A stretch of DNA of 64,000 bases from JAWLEP01 sp964553045 (GTDB taxonomy: Bacteria > Fermentibacterota > Fermentibacteria > Fermentibacterales > JCC-6): positions 1 to 64,000 of the forward strand of contig CAZKJG010000012.1 of NCBI GenBank assembly GCA_964553045.1. The letters are read 5' to 3'. Below are positions 6,955 to 14,467 of the stretch, piece after piece. The position numbers and the translations under genes are program-made. Every line of letters begins with the position of its first letter. The first letter of the stretch is position 1. Under the pieces are notes generated by a model that made no database searches, was not told the origin of the DNA, and saw only the letters and a program-made list of their open reading frames with translations.

Positions 6955-8501
6955 AGCGGAATGTTCCCGTGCTTTTTCGGCGGTATGCTCTGCCGCTTGC
7001 CGGAGAGCATCTGCAGCGCCTTGATCACCCGGAAGCGGGTGTTGCCGGGCATGATCACATCGTCTATGTAGCCCCTCGAGGCCGCGATGTAGGGGTTGGC
7101 GAAGTGCTCGCGGTAGCGGTCGGCCAGCTCCCGCTTCTTGGCCTCGGGGTCCTCGGCGCCCTCCAGCTCGTGGCGGAAGATGATGTTCACCGCGCCGTCG
7201 GGCCCCATCACTGCGATCTCCGCGCTGGGCCAGGCGTAGTTCACGTCCGCCCTGAGGTGCTTCGAGCTCATTACGTCGTAGGCTCCGCCGTAGGCCTTGC
7301 GCGTGATCACGGTGATCTTGGGCACGGTGGCCTCGGCGTAGGCGTACAGCAGCTTTGCCCCGTTGCGGATGATGCCCCCGTACTCCTGCTTGGTCCCCGG
7401 CATGAAGCCCGGTACGTCCACCAGGGTGACCAGCGGAATGCTGAAGGAGTCGCAGAATCGGACGAACCTGGCGGCCTTGATGGAGGCGTCGTTGTCCAGG
7501 ACGCCGGCCAGGTAGGAGGGCTGGTTGGCCACGATGCCCACCGACCGGCCGTTCATCCTGGCGAAGCCCACCACGATGTTGGGGGCGTACATGCGCTGTA
7601 TCTCCAGGAACTCCCCGTCGTCCACCATGGCCTCTATGATCCTGCGCATCTCATAGGGCTTGTTGGGGTTGACCGGAACGTAGTCGTCGAGCCAGCTCTC
7701 GACCCGGTCCGGCGGGTCGGTGGGGGTGCCGGCCAACGGGTCCTCCATGTTGTTCTGGGGAATGTAACCCACCAGCTTGCGGATGAGCATCAGGGCCTCG
7801 GCCTCGTCTTCGGCCACCAGGCTGGCCACGCCACTCTTCCGGCCGTGTATGCGCGGGCCTCCGAGCTGGTGCTTGCTGACCTCCTCGCCGGTGACCGCCT
7901 TCACCACATGGGGGCCGGTGACGAACATGTAGCTGGTGTCCTCCACCATTACGGTGAAGTCGGTGATGGCCGGGCTGTAGACCGCGCCGCCGGCGCAGGG
8001 GCCCAGTATGGCCGAGATCTGGGGTATCACGCCGGAGTAGAGGACGTTCTTGAGGAATATGTCCCCGTATCCGGCCAAGCTCTCTATGCCCTCCTGGATC
8101 CTGGCTCCGCCGGAGTCGTTGAGCCCTATTATGGGGGCGCCGTTGGTGGCGGCCGCGTCCATGACCTTCAGTATCTTCCTGGCGAAGGCCTCGCTGAGGG
8201 AGCCTCCCAGCACGGTGAAGTCGTGGGAGAATACGTAGACCAGCCGTCCGTCGATGGTGCCGTAGCCGGTAACGACGCCGTCGCCCAGGTACTTCTTCTT
8301 CTCCAGGCCGAAGTCCTCGCAGCGGTGGGTGACCAGCATGTCGAACTCTTCGAAGCTGTCGTCGTCCAGGAGCATGTCTATGCGCTCACGGGCCGTGTAC
8401 TTGCCCCGCTCGTGCTGCTTCTCGATCCGCGCCTCGCCCCCGCCCTGGTAGGCCTTCTCCCGAAGGGACCTGAGCCTCTCCGCTTTCTCCAGGGAACTCA
8501 T
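6951..8501 (-). CDS. mmdA: Methylmalonyl-CoA decarboxylase alpha / acyl-CoA carboxyltransferase
   Basis: A 516-residue carboxyltransferase of the PCC-beta/MmdA family with the two crotonase-like halves. The oxyanion-hole glycines can be seen in NDSGGARIQEG (N half) and in DVPGFMPGTKQE with AYGGAYDVMSSK (C half). In this operon it should move the carboxyl of (S)-methylmalonyl-CoA to biotin. No biotin carboxylase gene is nearby, which favours a decarboxylase over an ATP-driven propionyl-CoA carboxylase. The reverse role is still possible if a biotin carboxylase lies elsewhere. The gene lies between the epimerase and the pump subunits. Confidence 0.9.
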   Translation of the reverse strand: MSSLEKAERLRSLREKAYQGGGEARIEKQHERGKYTARERIDMLLDDDSFEEFDMLVTHRCEDFGLEKKKYLGDGVVTGYGTIDGRLVYVFSHDFTVLGGSLSEAFARKILKVMDAAATNGAPIIGLNDSGGARIQEGIESLAGYGDIFLKNVLYSGVIPQISAILGPCAGGAVYSPAITDFTVMVEDTSYMFVTGPHVVKAVTGEEVSKHQLGGPRIHGRKSGVASLVAEDEAEALMLIRKLVGYIPQNNMEDPLAGTPTDPPDRVESWLDDYVPVNPNKPYEMRRIIEAMVDDGEFLEIQRMYAPNIVVGFARMNGRSVGIVANQPSYLAGVLDNDASIKAARFVRFCDSFSIPLVTLVDVPGFMPGTKQEYGGIIRNGAKLLYAYAEATVPKITVITRKAYGGAYDVMSSKHLRADVNYAWPSAEIAVMGPDGAVNIIFRHELEGAEDPEAKKRELADRYREHFANPYIAASRGYIDDVIMPGNTRFRVIKALQMLSGKRQSIPPKKHGNIPL

Positions 8502-8502
8502 G

Positions 8503-8931
8503 CTATTTCCCTTCCTCGTGGGGATGCTGGCAGAGCTCGGTCAGCACCCGTCCGCTGGCCTTGGGATGGACGAAGGCTATGCGCGCCCCCCCGGCGCCTT
8601 CCCGCGGGGAGTCGTCTATCATTCTAACGCCCTTGTCCACGAGCCGCTCCACCGCTGCCGCCGCGTCGTCCACCGCGTAGGCTATGTGGTGGATGCCCTG
8701 GCCCCGTTTCTTCAGGAACCCGGCGATGGGGCTGTCGTCGGACGTGGGCTCCAGCAGCTCTATTCGGGACTCCCCCACCGCAAGCATGGCCACCCGGACC
8801 TTCTGGGACGCCACCTCCTCGGTGCCCAGCAGCTCCAGGCCCAGCATGTCCCTGTAGAAGGGCAGGGCCTGCTTGAGGCTCTCAACGGCTATTCCTATGT
8901 GGTCTATCCTTCTGGCTTCCATTGGGGTCAC
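8503..8931 (-). CDS. mce: Methylmalonyl-CoA epimerase
   Basis: A 142-residue vicinal-oxygen-chelate protein that interconverts (R)- and (S)-methylmalonyl-CoA. The metal ligands are in place: His in IDHIGIAV near the N-terminus, His in GIHHIAYAVDD at the middle, and the C-terminal Glu in LTELCQHP. It links the mutase product ((R)-isomer) to the carboxyltransferase substrate ((S)-isomer). The start overlaps the meaB stop by ATGA, and the carboxyltransferase gene follows after 1 bp. Confidence 0.92.
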   Translation of the reverse strand: MTPMEARRIDHIGIAVESLKQALPFYRDMLGLELLGTEEVASQKVRVAMLAVGESRIELLEPTSDDSPIAGFLKKRGQGIHHIAYAVDDAAAAVERLVDKGVRMIDDSPREGAGGARIAFVHPKASGRVLTELCQHPHEEGK

Positions 8932-9884
8932 TCCAGCATCTCCCTGGCGGCCGCCCGCAGGCTTCGGCCGATGCCGTAGGGCGTCTGACCGCCCTCCATC
9001 ACCAGCCTCAGAGCCTCTTCCCGGCCGCCGTATTGGTGTGCAAGCAACAGCTCCGCCATCTCCAGGCCCTTCTCCTCCAGTATGCGGTCCAGCATAAGCC
9101 GGGCCCGGCGCCTGGCTCTCTCCGGCCGGGTGCCCGCCCGGGAGGCGGCCTTCGGGACCAGTCCCGCCAGCTCGCCGATGCCCTCGCCAGTCCGGGCCGA
9201 GCAGCGAATCACCGGAGGGGGGTCGGCATCCTCGCCCATCAGCTCGAAGCTCGTCCGCACGGTCGTCTCCAGCCGGTCGATTCCGGGTCGATCCGCTTTG
9301 TTGAGGACTATTATATCACCTATCTCCATGATGCCGGCCTTCATGGTCTGAACGTCGTCGCCCAGCCCCGGCACCAGCACCAGCAGCGTGACGTCCGCGA
9401 TGGCCGCCACCTCCACCTCGCCCTGGCCCACGCCGACTGTTTCCATGAGCACGGGGTCGTAGCCGGCCGCCGCCATCACCTCTGCGGCATCCCGGCTGGC
9501 CCCCGCCAGCCCGCCCAGGTGGCCGCGGCTGCCCATGCTGCGGATGAACACCTCCGGGTCGGTGGCGTGGGACTGCATCCTCAACCTGTCTCCCAGAAGG
9601 GCACCGCCGGAGAAGGGGGAGGATGGGTCGACACAGACCACGCCCACCCTCTCGCCATCGCCGCGCCAACGTGCGATGAGCCGGTTGGCCAGGGTGCTCT
9701 TGCCGGCCCCGGGGGGGCCGGTGATGCCCACCGTGGTGGAGGTCCGGGTGGGGTCGTAGAGCCTGTGCAGCAGCTCGTGGCTGTCCGGGTCGCCGTCCTC
9801 CACCATGGAGAGTGCCCGGGCCACGGATCGCTGCCGGCCGGCAAGTACGGCGTCCGCCAGGCTGTCGAGGTCGGATCTATCCAA
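8928..9884 (-). CDS. meaB: Methylmalonyl-CoA mutase-associated GTPase MeaB
   Basis: A 318-residue G3E-type P-loop GTPase that protects and reloads the B12 cofactor of methylmalonyl-CoA mutase. Walker A is GITGPPGAGKSTL, Walker B is in VCVDPSSPF, the family motif PVLMETVGVGQGE is present, and the base-specificity motif is NKAD. The start appears to be TTG at 9884; a 15-bp perfect palindrome (9884-9898) covers the ribosome-loading region, so translation initiation may be controlled. It sits between the B12-binding subunit and the epimerase. Confidence 0.9.
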   Translation of the reverse strand: MDRSDLDSLADAVLAGRQRSVARALSMVEDGDPDSHELLHRLYDPTRTSTTVGITGPPGAGKSTLANRLIARWRGDGERVGVVCVDPSSPFSGGALLGDRLRMQSHATDPEVFIRSMGSRGHLGGLAGASRDAAEVMAAAGYDPVLMETVGVGQGEVEVAAIADVTLLVLVPGLGDDVQTMKAGIMEIGDIIVLNKADRPGIDRLETTVRTSFELMGEDADPPPVIRCSARTGEGIGELAGLVPKAASRAGTRPERARRRARLMLDRILEEKGLEMAELLLAHQYGGREEALRLVMEGGQTPYGIGRSLRAAAREMLE

Positions 9885-9898
9885 AGGAACGGTTCCTT
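9884..9898. promoter_or_regulatory. 15-bp palindrome over the meaB start
   Basis: AAGGAAC-G-GTTCCTT is a perfect inverted repeat with a one-base centre. It abuts the TTG start of meaB and contains the only purine-rich ribosome-binding sequence. It could act as a protein operator or as a small RNA hairpin hiding the RBS. Confidence 0.3.
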
Positions 9899-9956
9899 CC
9901 GCGGCCGGGAGCCAGCCCCCTGGCCGCCGTGCTGGACCTGAAGTGCGGAAGGGGCC

Positions 9957-10352
9957 CTACTTGGAAAACTCCTTCTCCACGAACTCTATGACCCTGGATG
10001 CGGGGGTGCCGGGCGTGAATATCTCGCGGAAGCCGGCCTCCTTGAGCCCGGGTATGTCCTCCTCGGGTATGACGCCGCCGCCAAAGAGCACGATGTCCTC
10101 TCCGCCCTTCTCCCGCAGGAGCCTGGCCACCTCGGGGAACAGGTGGTTGTGCGCACCGGAGAGCAGCGAGAGGCCGACGAAGTCCACATCCTCCTGTATG
10201 GCGGCGCTGGCGATGGCCGCCGGGGTCTGGCGGATTCCGGTGTATATGACCTCCATGCCCGCGTCGCGCAGGGCCCGGGCGATGTACTTGGCGCCCCGGT
10301 CGTGCCCGTCCAGGCCGGGCTTTGCCACCAGCACCCTTATCTTCGGATCCAT
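9957..10352 (-). CDS. Methylmalonyl-CoA mutase, B12-binding small subunit
   Basis: A 131-residue stand-alone cobalamin-binding domain, the separate C-terminal part of methylmalonyl-CoA mutase in two-gene systems. The DxHxxG motif is DGHDRG, with the lower-ligand His; LSLLSGAH and FGGGVIPEEDI complete the fold. ATG 10352 has the RBS CGGAGGCGG. It is the first gene of the operon. The large catalytic subunit is not in the window; in many genomes it is unlinked. Together with MeaB, epimerase and the Na+ decarboxylase this outlines succinyl-CoA to propionyl-CoA conversion. Confidence 0.9.
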   Translation of the reverse strand: MDPKIRVLVAKPGLDGHDRGAKYIARALRDAGMEVIYTGIRQTPAAIASAAIQEDVDFVGLSLLSGAHNHLFPEVARLLREKGGEDIVLFGGGVIPEEDIPGLKEAGFREIFTPGTPASRVIEFVEKEFSK

Positions 10353-10389
10353 TGCCGCCTCCGGTGGTGATGGGAATCAATGCCAACAG

Positions 10390-10425
10390 GTTGACGAATC
10401 AACAACATGACTGCCCGGAAGTCAA
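10390..10425 (-). promoter_or_regulatory. Promoter and palindromic operator for the methylmalonyl-CoA operon
   Basis: On the minus strand a -35 box TTGACT (10425-10420) and a -10 box TTGATT (10402-10397) are 17 bp apart. The -10 lies inside an inverted repeat GTTGA-TTCG-TCAAC (10390-10403). A repressor binding there would block the operon. The -10 is a weak match, so this is a candidate only. Confidence 0.35.
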
Positions 10426-10438
10426 GCATATCAACCCA

Positions 10439-10467
10439 CTGTCTATTCGAACAAGTACCTGTAATAT
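10439..10467 (+). promoter_or_regulatory. Candidate promoter for the exported YbjN-like gene
   Basis: -35 CTGTCT (10439-10444), 17 bp, -10 TAATAT (10462-10467). It is about 50 nt upstream of the TTG start at 10518 and divergent from the methylmalonyl-CoA operon. The -35 matches only three of six positions. Confidence 0.3.
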
Positions 10468-10517
10468 TTGTACCTCGTCATGAACGTGAGCAGCTATCCC
10501 ACGAACGGGGGTTCAAA

Positions 10518-11000
10518 TTGAGATATGTCTGTGTGGCGGCCCTGGCTCTGGCCACGGCGGTCTCGGCAATGGTAAGCAGCGAGACCATAAACTCTTACCT
10601 CGACTCCCTGGAGGCCAGCTACGAGGTCTCGGAATCGGGCCTGGAGTTCGTGCTCATCAACCAGAACGAGCAGGGGGACCAGTGGCCGTTCATGTACATC
10701 GGGATCGACCGGGAAGCCGAGGCCTGCTACATGGAGGCGATGACCCCGGCGGTAATTCCCGGCTCCGGCCCCGAGCGCGTCGAGGCGCTGGAGACCCTGA
10801 TGAGCCTGAACTGGAACTACCCGTTTACCAAGTTCGCCGTCAATCCGGAGACCAACGAGGTCAGCGCCACCTACGTTTTCACAACCGAGGACGGGATCGG
10901 ATTCGAGGCCTTCGCCGCCATGATCTACGTTCTCGTGGGCACTGTCCAGGACGCCATCGACGACCTGGAGGCCATCTCGGTGCAGCCGCAGGCGCAGTAG
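10518..11000 (+). CDS. Exported YbjN-like protein
   Basis: A 160-residue secreted or periplasmic protein. A TTG start at 10518 is chosen because it follows a GGGGG ribosome site by 6 nt and opens directly into a signal peptide (RYVCVAALALATAVSA). An ATG 111 nt upstream would bury that signal. The mature part has the YbjN/type III-chaperone-like pattern: an N-terminal helix (SYLDSLEASYEV), beta strands, LETLMSLNWNYPFTKF, then a long C-terminal helix. The family is linked to sensory or chaperone roles but has no settled function. Prs begins 21 bp later, so the two may share a transcript. Confidence 0.6.
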   Translation: MRYVCVAALALATAVSAMVSSETINSYLDSLEASYEVSESGLEFVLINQNEQGDQWPFMYIGIDREAEACYMEAMTPAVIPGSGPERVEALETLMSLNWNYPFTKFAVNPETNEVSATYVFTTEDGIGFEAFAAMIYVLVGTVQDAIDDLEAISVQPQAQ

Positions 11001-11021
11001 GCCCGGGGGGAGGGGTTCGGA

Positions 11022-12056
11022 ATGTTTGGCAGCATCGCGCTGTGCTACGGCAGGGCAAGCGAGAACCTAGGGAACAGGATCTCCGAGCTGCTGGGAATCC
11101 AGCCGGAGCCGGTTGACTTCACCGAGTTCTCCAACGGCAACCTGATGGTCAACTTCCCCGGCAACACCGTCCGGGAGAAGGACGTGTTCGTCCTGCAGTC
11201 GGGAGAGCGCTCCATACTCCAGAGGCCGGAGAAGCCCTGCAACCAGATATCCAACGACATCATAGAGCTGCTTCAGATGATCTACGCGCTGCGGGACAGC
11301 GCCGGAAGAATAACGGCCGTTACCCCCTACTTCCCCTACGCCCGCAGCGACAAGAAGGACAAGCCCAGGATAGCGATAACCGCCAAGATGGTCTTCGACC
11401 TGATCGAAGTGGCCGGGGCCGACCGGGTGCTGACCATGAACCTCCACTGCCCCCAGAGCCAGGGTTTCTCCGACCAGCCGGTGGACCAGCTGCACGCCTT
11501 CCCCGTCTTCCTCAAGGAGATAATGGCCCTCGACACCGAGAGCCTGGCCTTCATCGCCCCGGACTCGGGCAGCATACTGGACAACGACTTCCTGGCCATG
11601 CACACCGCCCGGGAGATCAAGCGTGCCGGCGGCACGCCGCGCATAACCACGGGCTACGTCAAGAAGGAGCGGGTGGACGACAGCGAGAACCCCAGGGTAA
11701 GGACCGTGGAGGGTGTGGACGACCTCAGCGACAGCAAGGTGATAATCAGCGACGACGAGATCCTCTCCGGCCGAAGCCTCATTCTGGCCGCCGAGACAGC
11801 GGTGTCCCGCGGAGCGGAGGAGATATACGCGTTCGTCACCCACGGAATCATGTCCGGCCAGGCGGTGAAGGTGATAGAGGACAGCCCCATCACGCGCCTG
11901 TACATAACCGACACGGTTGAGTACAACGCCGAGAAGGCGGCCGAGGTCGCCGGACACATGCCGGAGAAGATATCCACCCTCTCGGTTGCGCCGGTGTTCG
12001 CCGAGGCCATCGAGCGCATACACACCGGCCGCAGCCTCAGCTCACTCTTCCTCTAG
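11022..12056 (+). CDS. prs: Ribose-phosphate pyrophosphokinase
   Basis: Makes PRPP from ribose 5-phosphate and ATP for nucleotide, His and Trp synthesis. A 344-residue protein, slightly longer than the usual 310-320. Family landmarks: NFPGNTVREKDVFVLQS, PYFPYARSDKKDKPR (the flexible ATP-binding loop), ITAKMVFDLIEVAGADRVL, the metal-site His in NLHCPQSQGF, and the PRPP loop IISDDEILSGRSL. The loop has Ser-Asp-Asp-Glu instead of the common Val-Asp-Asp, and Lys replaces the usual Gln/Arg positions. It is probably an active but divergent (class I-like) enzyme. RBS GGGGGGAGGGG precedes ATG 11022. Confidence 0.85.
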   Translation: MFGSIALCYGRASENLGNRISELLGIQPEPVDFTEFSNGNLMVNFPGNTVREKDVFVLQSGERSILQRPEKPCNQISNDIIELLQMIYALRDSAGRITAVTPYFPYARSDKKDKPRIAITAKMVFDLIEVAGADRVLTMNLHCPQSQGFSDQPVDQLHAFPVFLKEIMALDTESLAFIAPDSGSILDNDFLAMHTAREIKRAGGTPRITTGYVKKERVDDSENPRVRTVEGVDDLSDSKVIISDDEILSGRSLILAAETAVSRGAEEIYAFVTHGIMSGQAVKVIEDSPITRLYITDTVEYNAEKAAEVAGHMPEKISTLSVAPVFAEAIERIHTGRSLSSLFL

Positions 12057-12072
12057 GCTCCATCGCACGAAA

Positions 12073-12094
12073 GGGGCGGCCGGCCGGCCGCCCC
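12073..12094. terminator. Bidirectional GC hairpin between prs and tadA
   Basis: A perfect 22-bp palindrome (GGGGCGGCCGG followed by its complement) between two convergent genes. Only three T residues follow on the minus strand, and none on the plus strand, so it is an atypical intrinsic terminator or 3'-end stabiliser. Confidence 0.5.
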
Positions 12095-12116
12095 GAATAT
12101 CAGCCCTCCGGCCGTC

Positions 12117-12572
12117 TCACTCCCTGTGGGAGCGGAAGAAGTCCCGCAGTAGCCGTGACGACTCCCCGGCCATCACGCCCCCCAGCGCGCTGGGGTAGTG
12201 GTTTAGCCGGGGCATCGAGAGCACGTCGAATACACTGCCGAGGGCCCCGAATCGCTTGTCCCAGGCGCCGTAGACGATGCGGTCCACCCTAGCCAGGATG
12301 GCCATTCCCGCGCACATGAGGCAGGGCTCCAGCGTGGTGTAGAGCGTACAGGCCGACAGGCGCCAGTCACCTGTGTCCCTGCAGGCCGCCTCCATGGCCA
12401 GCTTCTCGCCGTGGGCGCCGGGCTGGCCCAGCTCCCGGGTGCGGTTTCCATCGGACCAGTGGCGGCCGTCCACGTGCACCACCACGGCCCCCACCGGCAC
12501 CTCGTCGCGACCCAGAGCCAGCCTGGCCTGTTCCATGGCCAGCCCCATCCAGCGCAGGTCGGACCGGGTCAC
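12117..12572 (-). CDS. tRNA adenosine deaminase-like protein (TadA)
   Basis: A 151-residue zinc deaminase that in TadA converts A34 to inosine in tRNA-Arg(ACG). The zinc motif is HGEKLAM (normally HAE) with TLEPCLMCAG; the downstream ARVDRIVYGAWDKRFGALGS and C-terminal LLRDFF are TadA-like. The Ala-to-Gly change in HAE keeps the His ligand and proton-shuttle Glu. Starts 13 bp after the aminopeptidase stop and so is in its operon. Guanine or cytosine deaminase activity is the alternative. Confidence 0.8.
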   Translation of the reverse strand: MTRSDLRWMGLAMEQARLALGRDEVPVGAVVVHVDGRHWSDGNRTRELGQPGAHGEKLAMEAACRDTGDWRLSACTLYTTLEPCLMCAGMAILARVDRIVYGAWDKRFGALGSVFDVLSMPRLNHYPSALGGVMAGESSRLLRDFFRSHRE

Positions 12573-12585
12573 AGCAGCAGCCAGG

Positions 12586-13845
12586 TCAGTCGCCTTCGGC
12601 CATCAGGGCCTCGATCTGATCCGGAGTCCTGGGAAAGTCCTGGGAGAGTACGGTATTCTCCCCGTCCTCCCCGATCAGAACGTCGTCCTCTATTCGAACG
12701 CCTATGCCCTCTTCGGCCAGGTAGAGGCCGGGCTCTACGGTGAGGACCATCCCCGGCTCGAGGTTCACGTGGGCCAGGCTCTCGTCGTGGGTGTCCAGAC
12801 CGATGTGATGGCCTATGCGGTGGTAGTACACCTGCTCGAGGTCGTCGACGGAATCTATGATGCCGGCGTCGGCCAGCATTCGGGCCCAGGCTTCGTTGAC
12901 CTCCTCGTTCCACCGGGCGTGCACTATGCCGGGCCGGAGCAGCTCGATGGCCCTGGCCTGGATGGCTACGACCATGGAGACCAGCTCCCGCTGCCTGTCC
13001 GTATACCTGCCGGAAACCGGGACGGTACGGCTTATGTCTGCGTTGTAGAGGCCGGACTGGGCCCCGAAGTCCAGCAGGAGCAGCTGACCCTCCTCCAGCA
13101 CGTTGTCGTTGTCCACGTAGTGCAGGCATGTGGCCCTCTCGCCTCCGGCCACTATGGGCTCGAAGGCCACCTGGCGCTCGCCGGCCAGCAGCCACTGGTA
13201 GCGCATCTCCGCCTCGAACTCGTACTCCATCATGCCCGGGGCGAGTTTCGACAGGGCTCTCTCGAAGCCACGGCGAGTGAGATCGATGGCCTTCCGCATC
13301 CGCTCCAGCTCCCCGGGCTCCTTGACCATCCTGAGGCGGAATATCTCCTCGGACAGCCTGTGCAGCTCCAGGTGCGGGTAGGCCGAGGCGAGCCTTCCCG
13401 CCAGGCCGCTGCGGGCCCCCGTGAGGCCGCTTATGCCGTCCAGCGGGAAGTCCAGCCATACGGAACCGAGCTGCTTCTTCACCAGCAGCTTGTCTATCCG
13501 GGCCGGGACGTTCTCGTTGAAGGCCACGTCCTCCACCCCGCTGATGCGTGTGGCCTCCTCCGGGGAGATCTGGCCGCCGACCCATTTGGCGTAGTGCTCG
13601 TCGTAGCGGTCTATCAGAAGCCGTTCCTTCACCTCGCCGCCCGGAACCTTCCAGGCGAGGAGCCAGCTTCTGGGCTGGGTTACCCCGGTGAGGTAGAAGA
13701 GGTTCTTGCTGGGCACATGGGGATGGCTCGCATCGGCGCTGCTGGACTTGACGCTGGAGGAAGGCACCACGGCGAGGAAGCCTTCTTCCAGCCTCTCGTA
13801 GAGTCTCTTTCGCCGGGACACGTATGTCGCGCTCCTGTGGGTCAT
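12586..13845 (-). CDS. pepP: M24-family Xaa-Pro aminopeptidase
   Basis: A 419-residue creatinase-fold metallopeptidase that removes N-terminal residues before proline. All five metal ligands can be placed: two Asp in LLLDFGAQSGLYNADISRT, His in YHRIGHHIGLDTHD, Glu in LEPGMVLTVEPGLYL and Glu in GVRIEDDVLIG. The N-terminal domain of about 170 residues is the usual non-catalytic creatinase/AMP_N domain. ATG 13845 has RBS AAGGGAAGG. It is cytoplasmic (no signal peptide) and lies upstream of the TadA-like gene. Confidence 0.9.
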   Translation of the reverse strand: MTHRSATYVSRRKRLYERLEEGFLAVVPSSSVKSSSADASHPHVPSKNLFYLTGVTQPRSWLLAWKVPGGEVKERLLIDRYDEHYAKWVGGQISPEEATRISGVEDVAFNENVPARIDKLLVKKQLGSVWLDFPLDGISGLTGARSGLAGRLASAYPHLELHRLSEEIFRLRMVKEPGELERMRKAIDLTRRGFERALSKLAPGMMEYEFEAEMRYQWLLAGERQVAFEPIVAGGERATCLHYVDNDNVLEEGQLLLLDFGAQSGLYNADISRTVPVSGRYTDRQRELVSMVVAIQARAIELLRPGIVHARWNEEVNEAWARMLADAGIIDSVDDLEQVYYHRIGHHIGLDTHDESLAHVNLEPGMVLTVEPGLYLAEEGIGVRIEDDVLIGEDGENTVLSQDFPRTPDQIEALMAEGD

Positions 13846-13903
13846 TCCATGCCTTCCCTTTTTGGTCCGAAGGTCCGGGCCGGCAGTGCCGGCCGGCTAC
13901 CGG

Positions 13904-14467
13904 TCAGTGTAGTATGCGGTCCAGGGGGAGCTTGGGAACGTGGTGCACTGAGTTCTCGTCCCTCCAGTACTCGATGCTGTCCGAGGGGTCCTCCAGAACG
14001 ACCTTCTCGGCCGGCTCTCCCAGGGCCACAACCAGCAGCGGCCGATATCCCTCGGGTGACCCCACGGCAGCTGCCACTCCCTCCCGGTCGAAGCTCATTA
14101 TCATGCAGGCGCCGAGCCCCTCGGCTCCCGCCTGCAGGACTATGTAAGCCGCGGCGACGCCAACGTCCACCCGGGTGAAGCCGCTCTCTCCGATCGGGGC
14201 GTGTATCACCACGTAGGCCGCGGGACGCTCACCCGGCCCGGGGCCGTCCCAGTCCTCCAGGTAGCCGGCCCAGTTGAGGGCCGGAAAGACCTCCGCGCAG
14301 ATCTCGCGGTCCTCCACAACGGAGAAGCGGAGCTTCTGAAGGTTCGCTGCACAGGGGGCAAGCCTGGCCGCGTCGACCAGTTGCAGCAGGCTGTCCACGG
14401 AAATTCTGCGTTCTTCGCGGAATCGTCTGATCGAGCGGGTGGATCGAACCAGGTTTCGAAAGGTCAC
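13904..14467 (-). CDS. Nitroreductase-family FMN protein
   Basis: A 187-residue member of the NfsB/FRP nitroreductase family. The N-terminal RSTRSIRRFREERR motif binds FMN phosphate; SVDSLLQLVDAARLAPCAANLQ is typical, as is the C-terminal LLVVALGEP. It is short enough to be a minimal subfamily that acts as a dimer. The GTG start at 14467 overlaps the stop of the upstream lipoprotein gene (GTGA). Substrate unknown. Confidence 0.85.
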   Translation of the reverse strand: MTFRNLVRSTRSIRRFREERRISVDSLLQLVDAARLAPCAANLQKLRFSVVEDREICAEVFPALNWAGYLEDWDGPGPGERPAAYVVIHAPIGESGFTRVDVGVAAAYIVLQAGAEGLGACMIMSFDREGVAAAVGSPEGYRPLLVVALGEPAEKVVLEDPSDSIEYWRDENSVHHVPKLPLDRILH

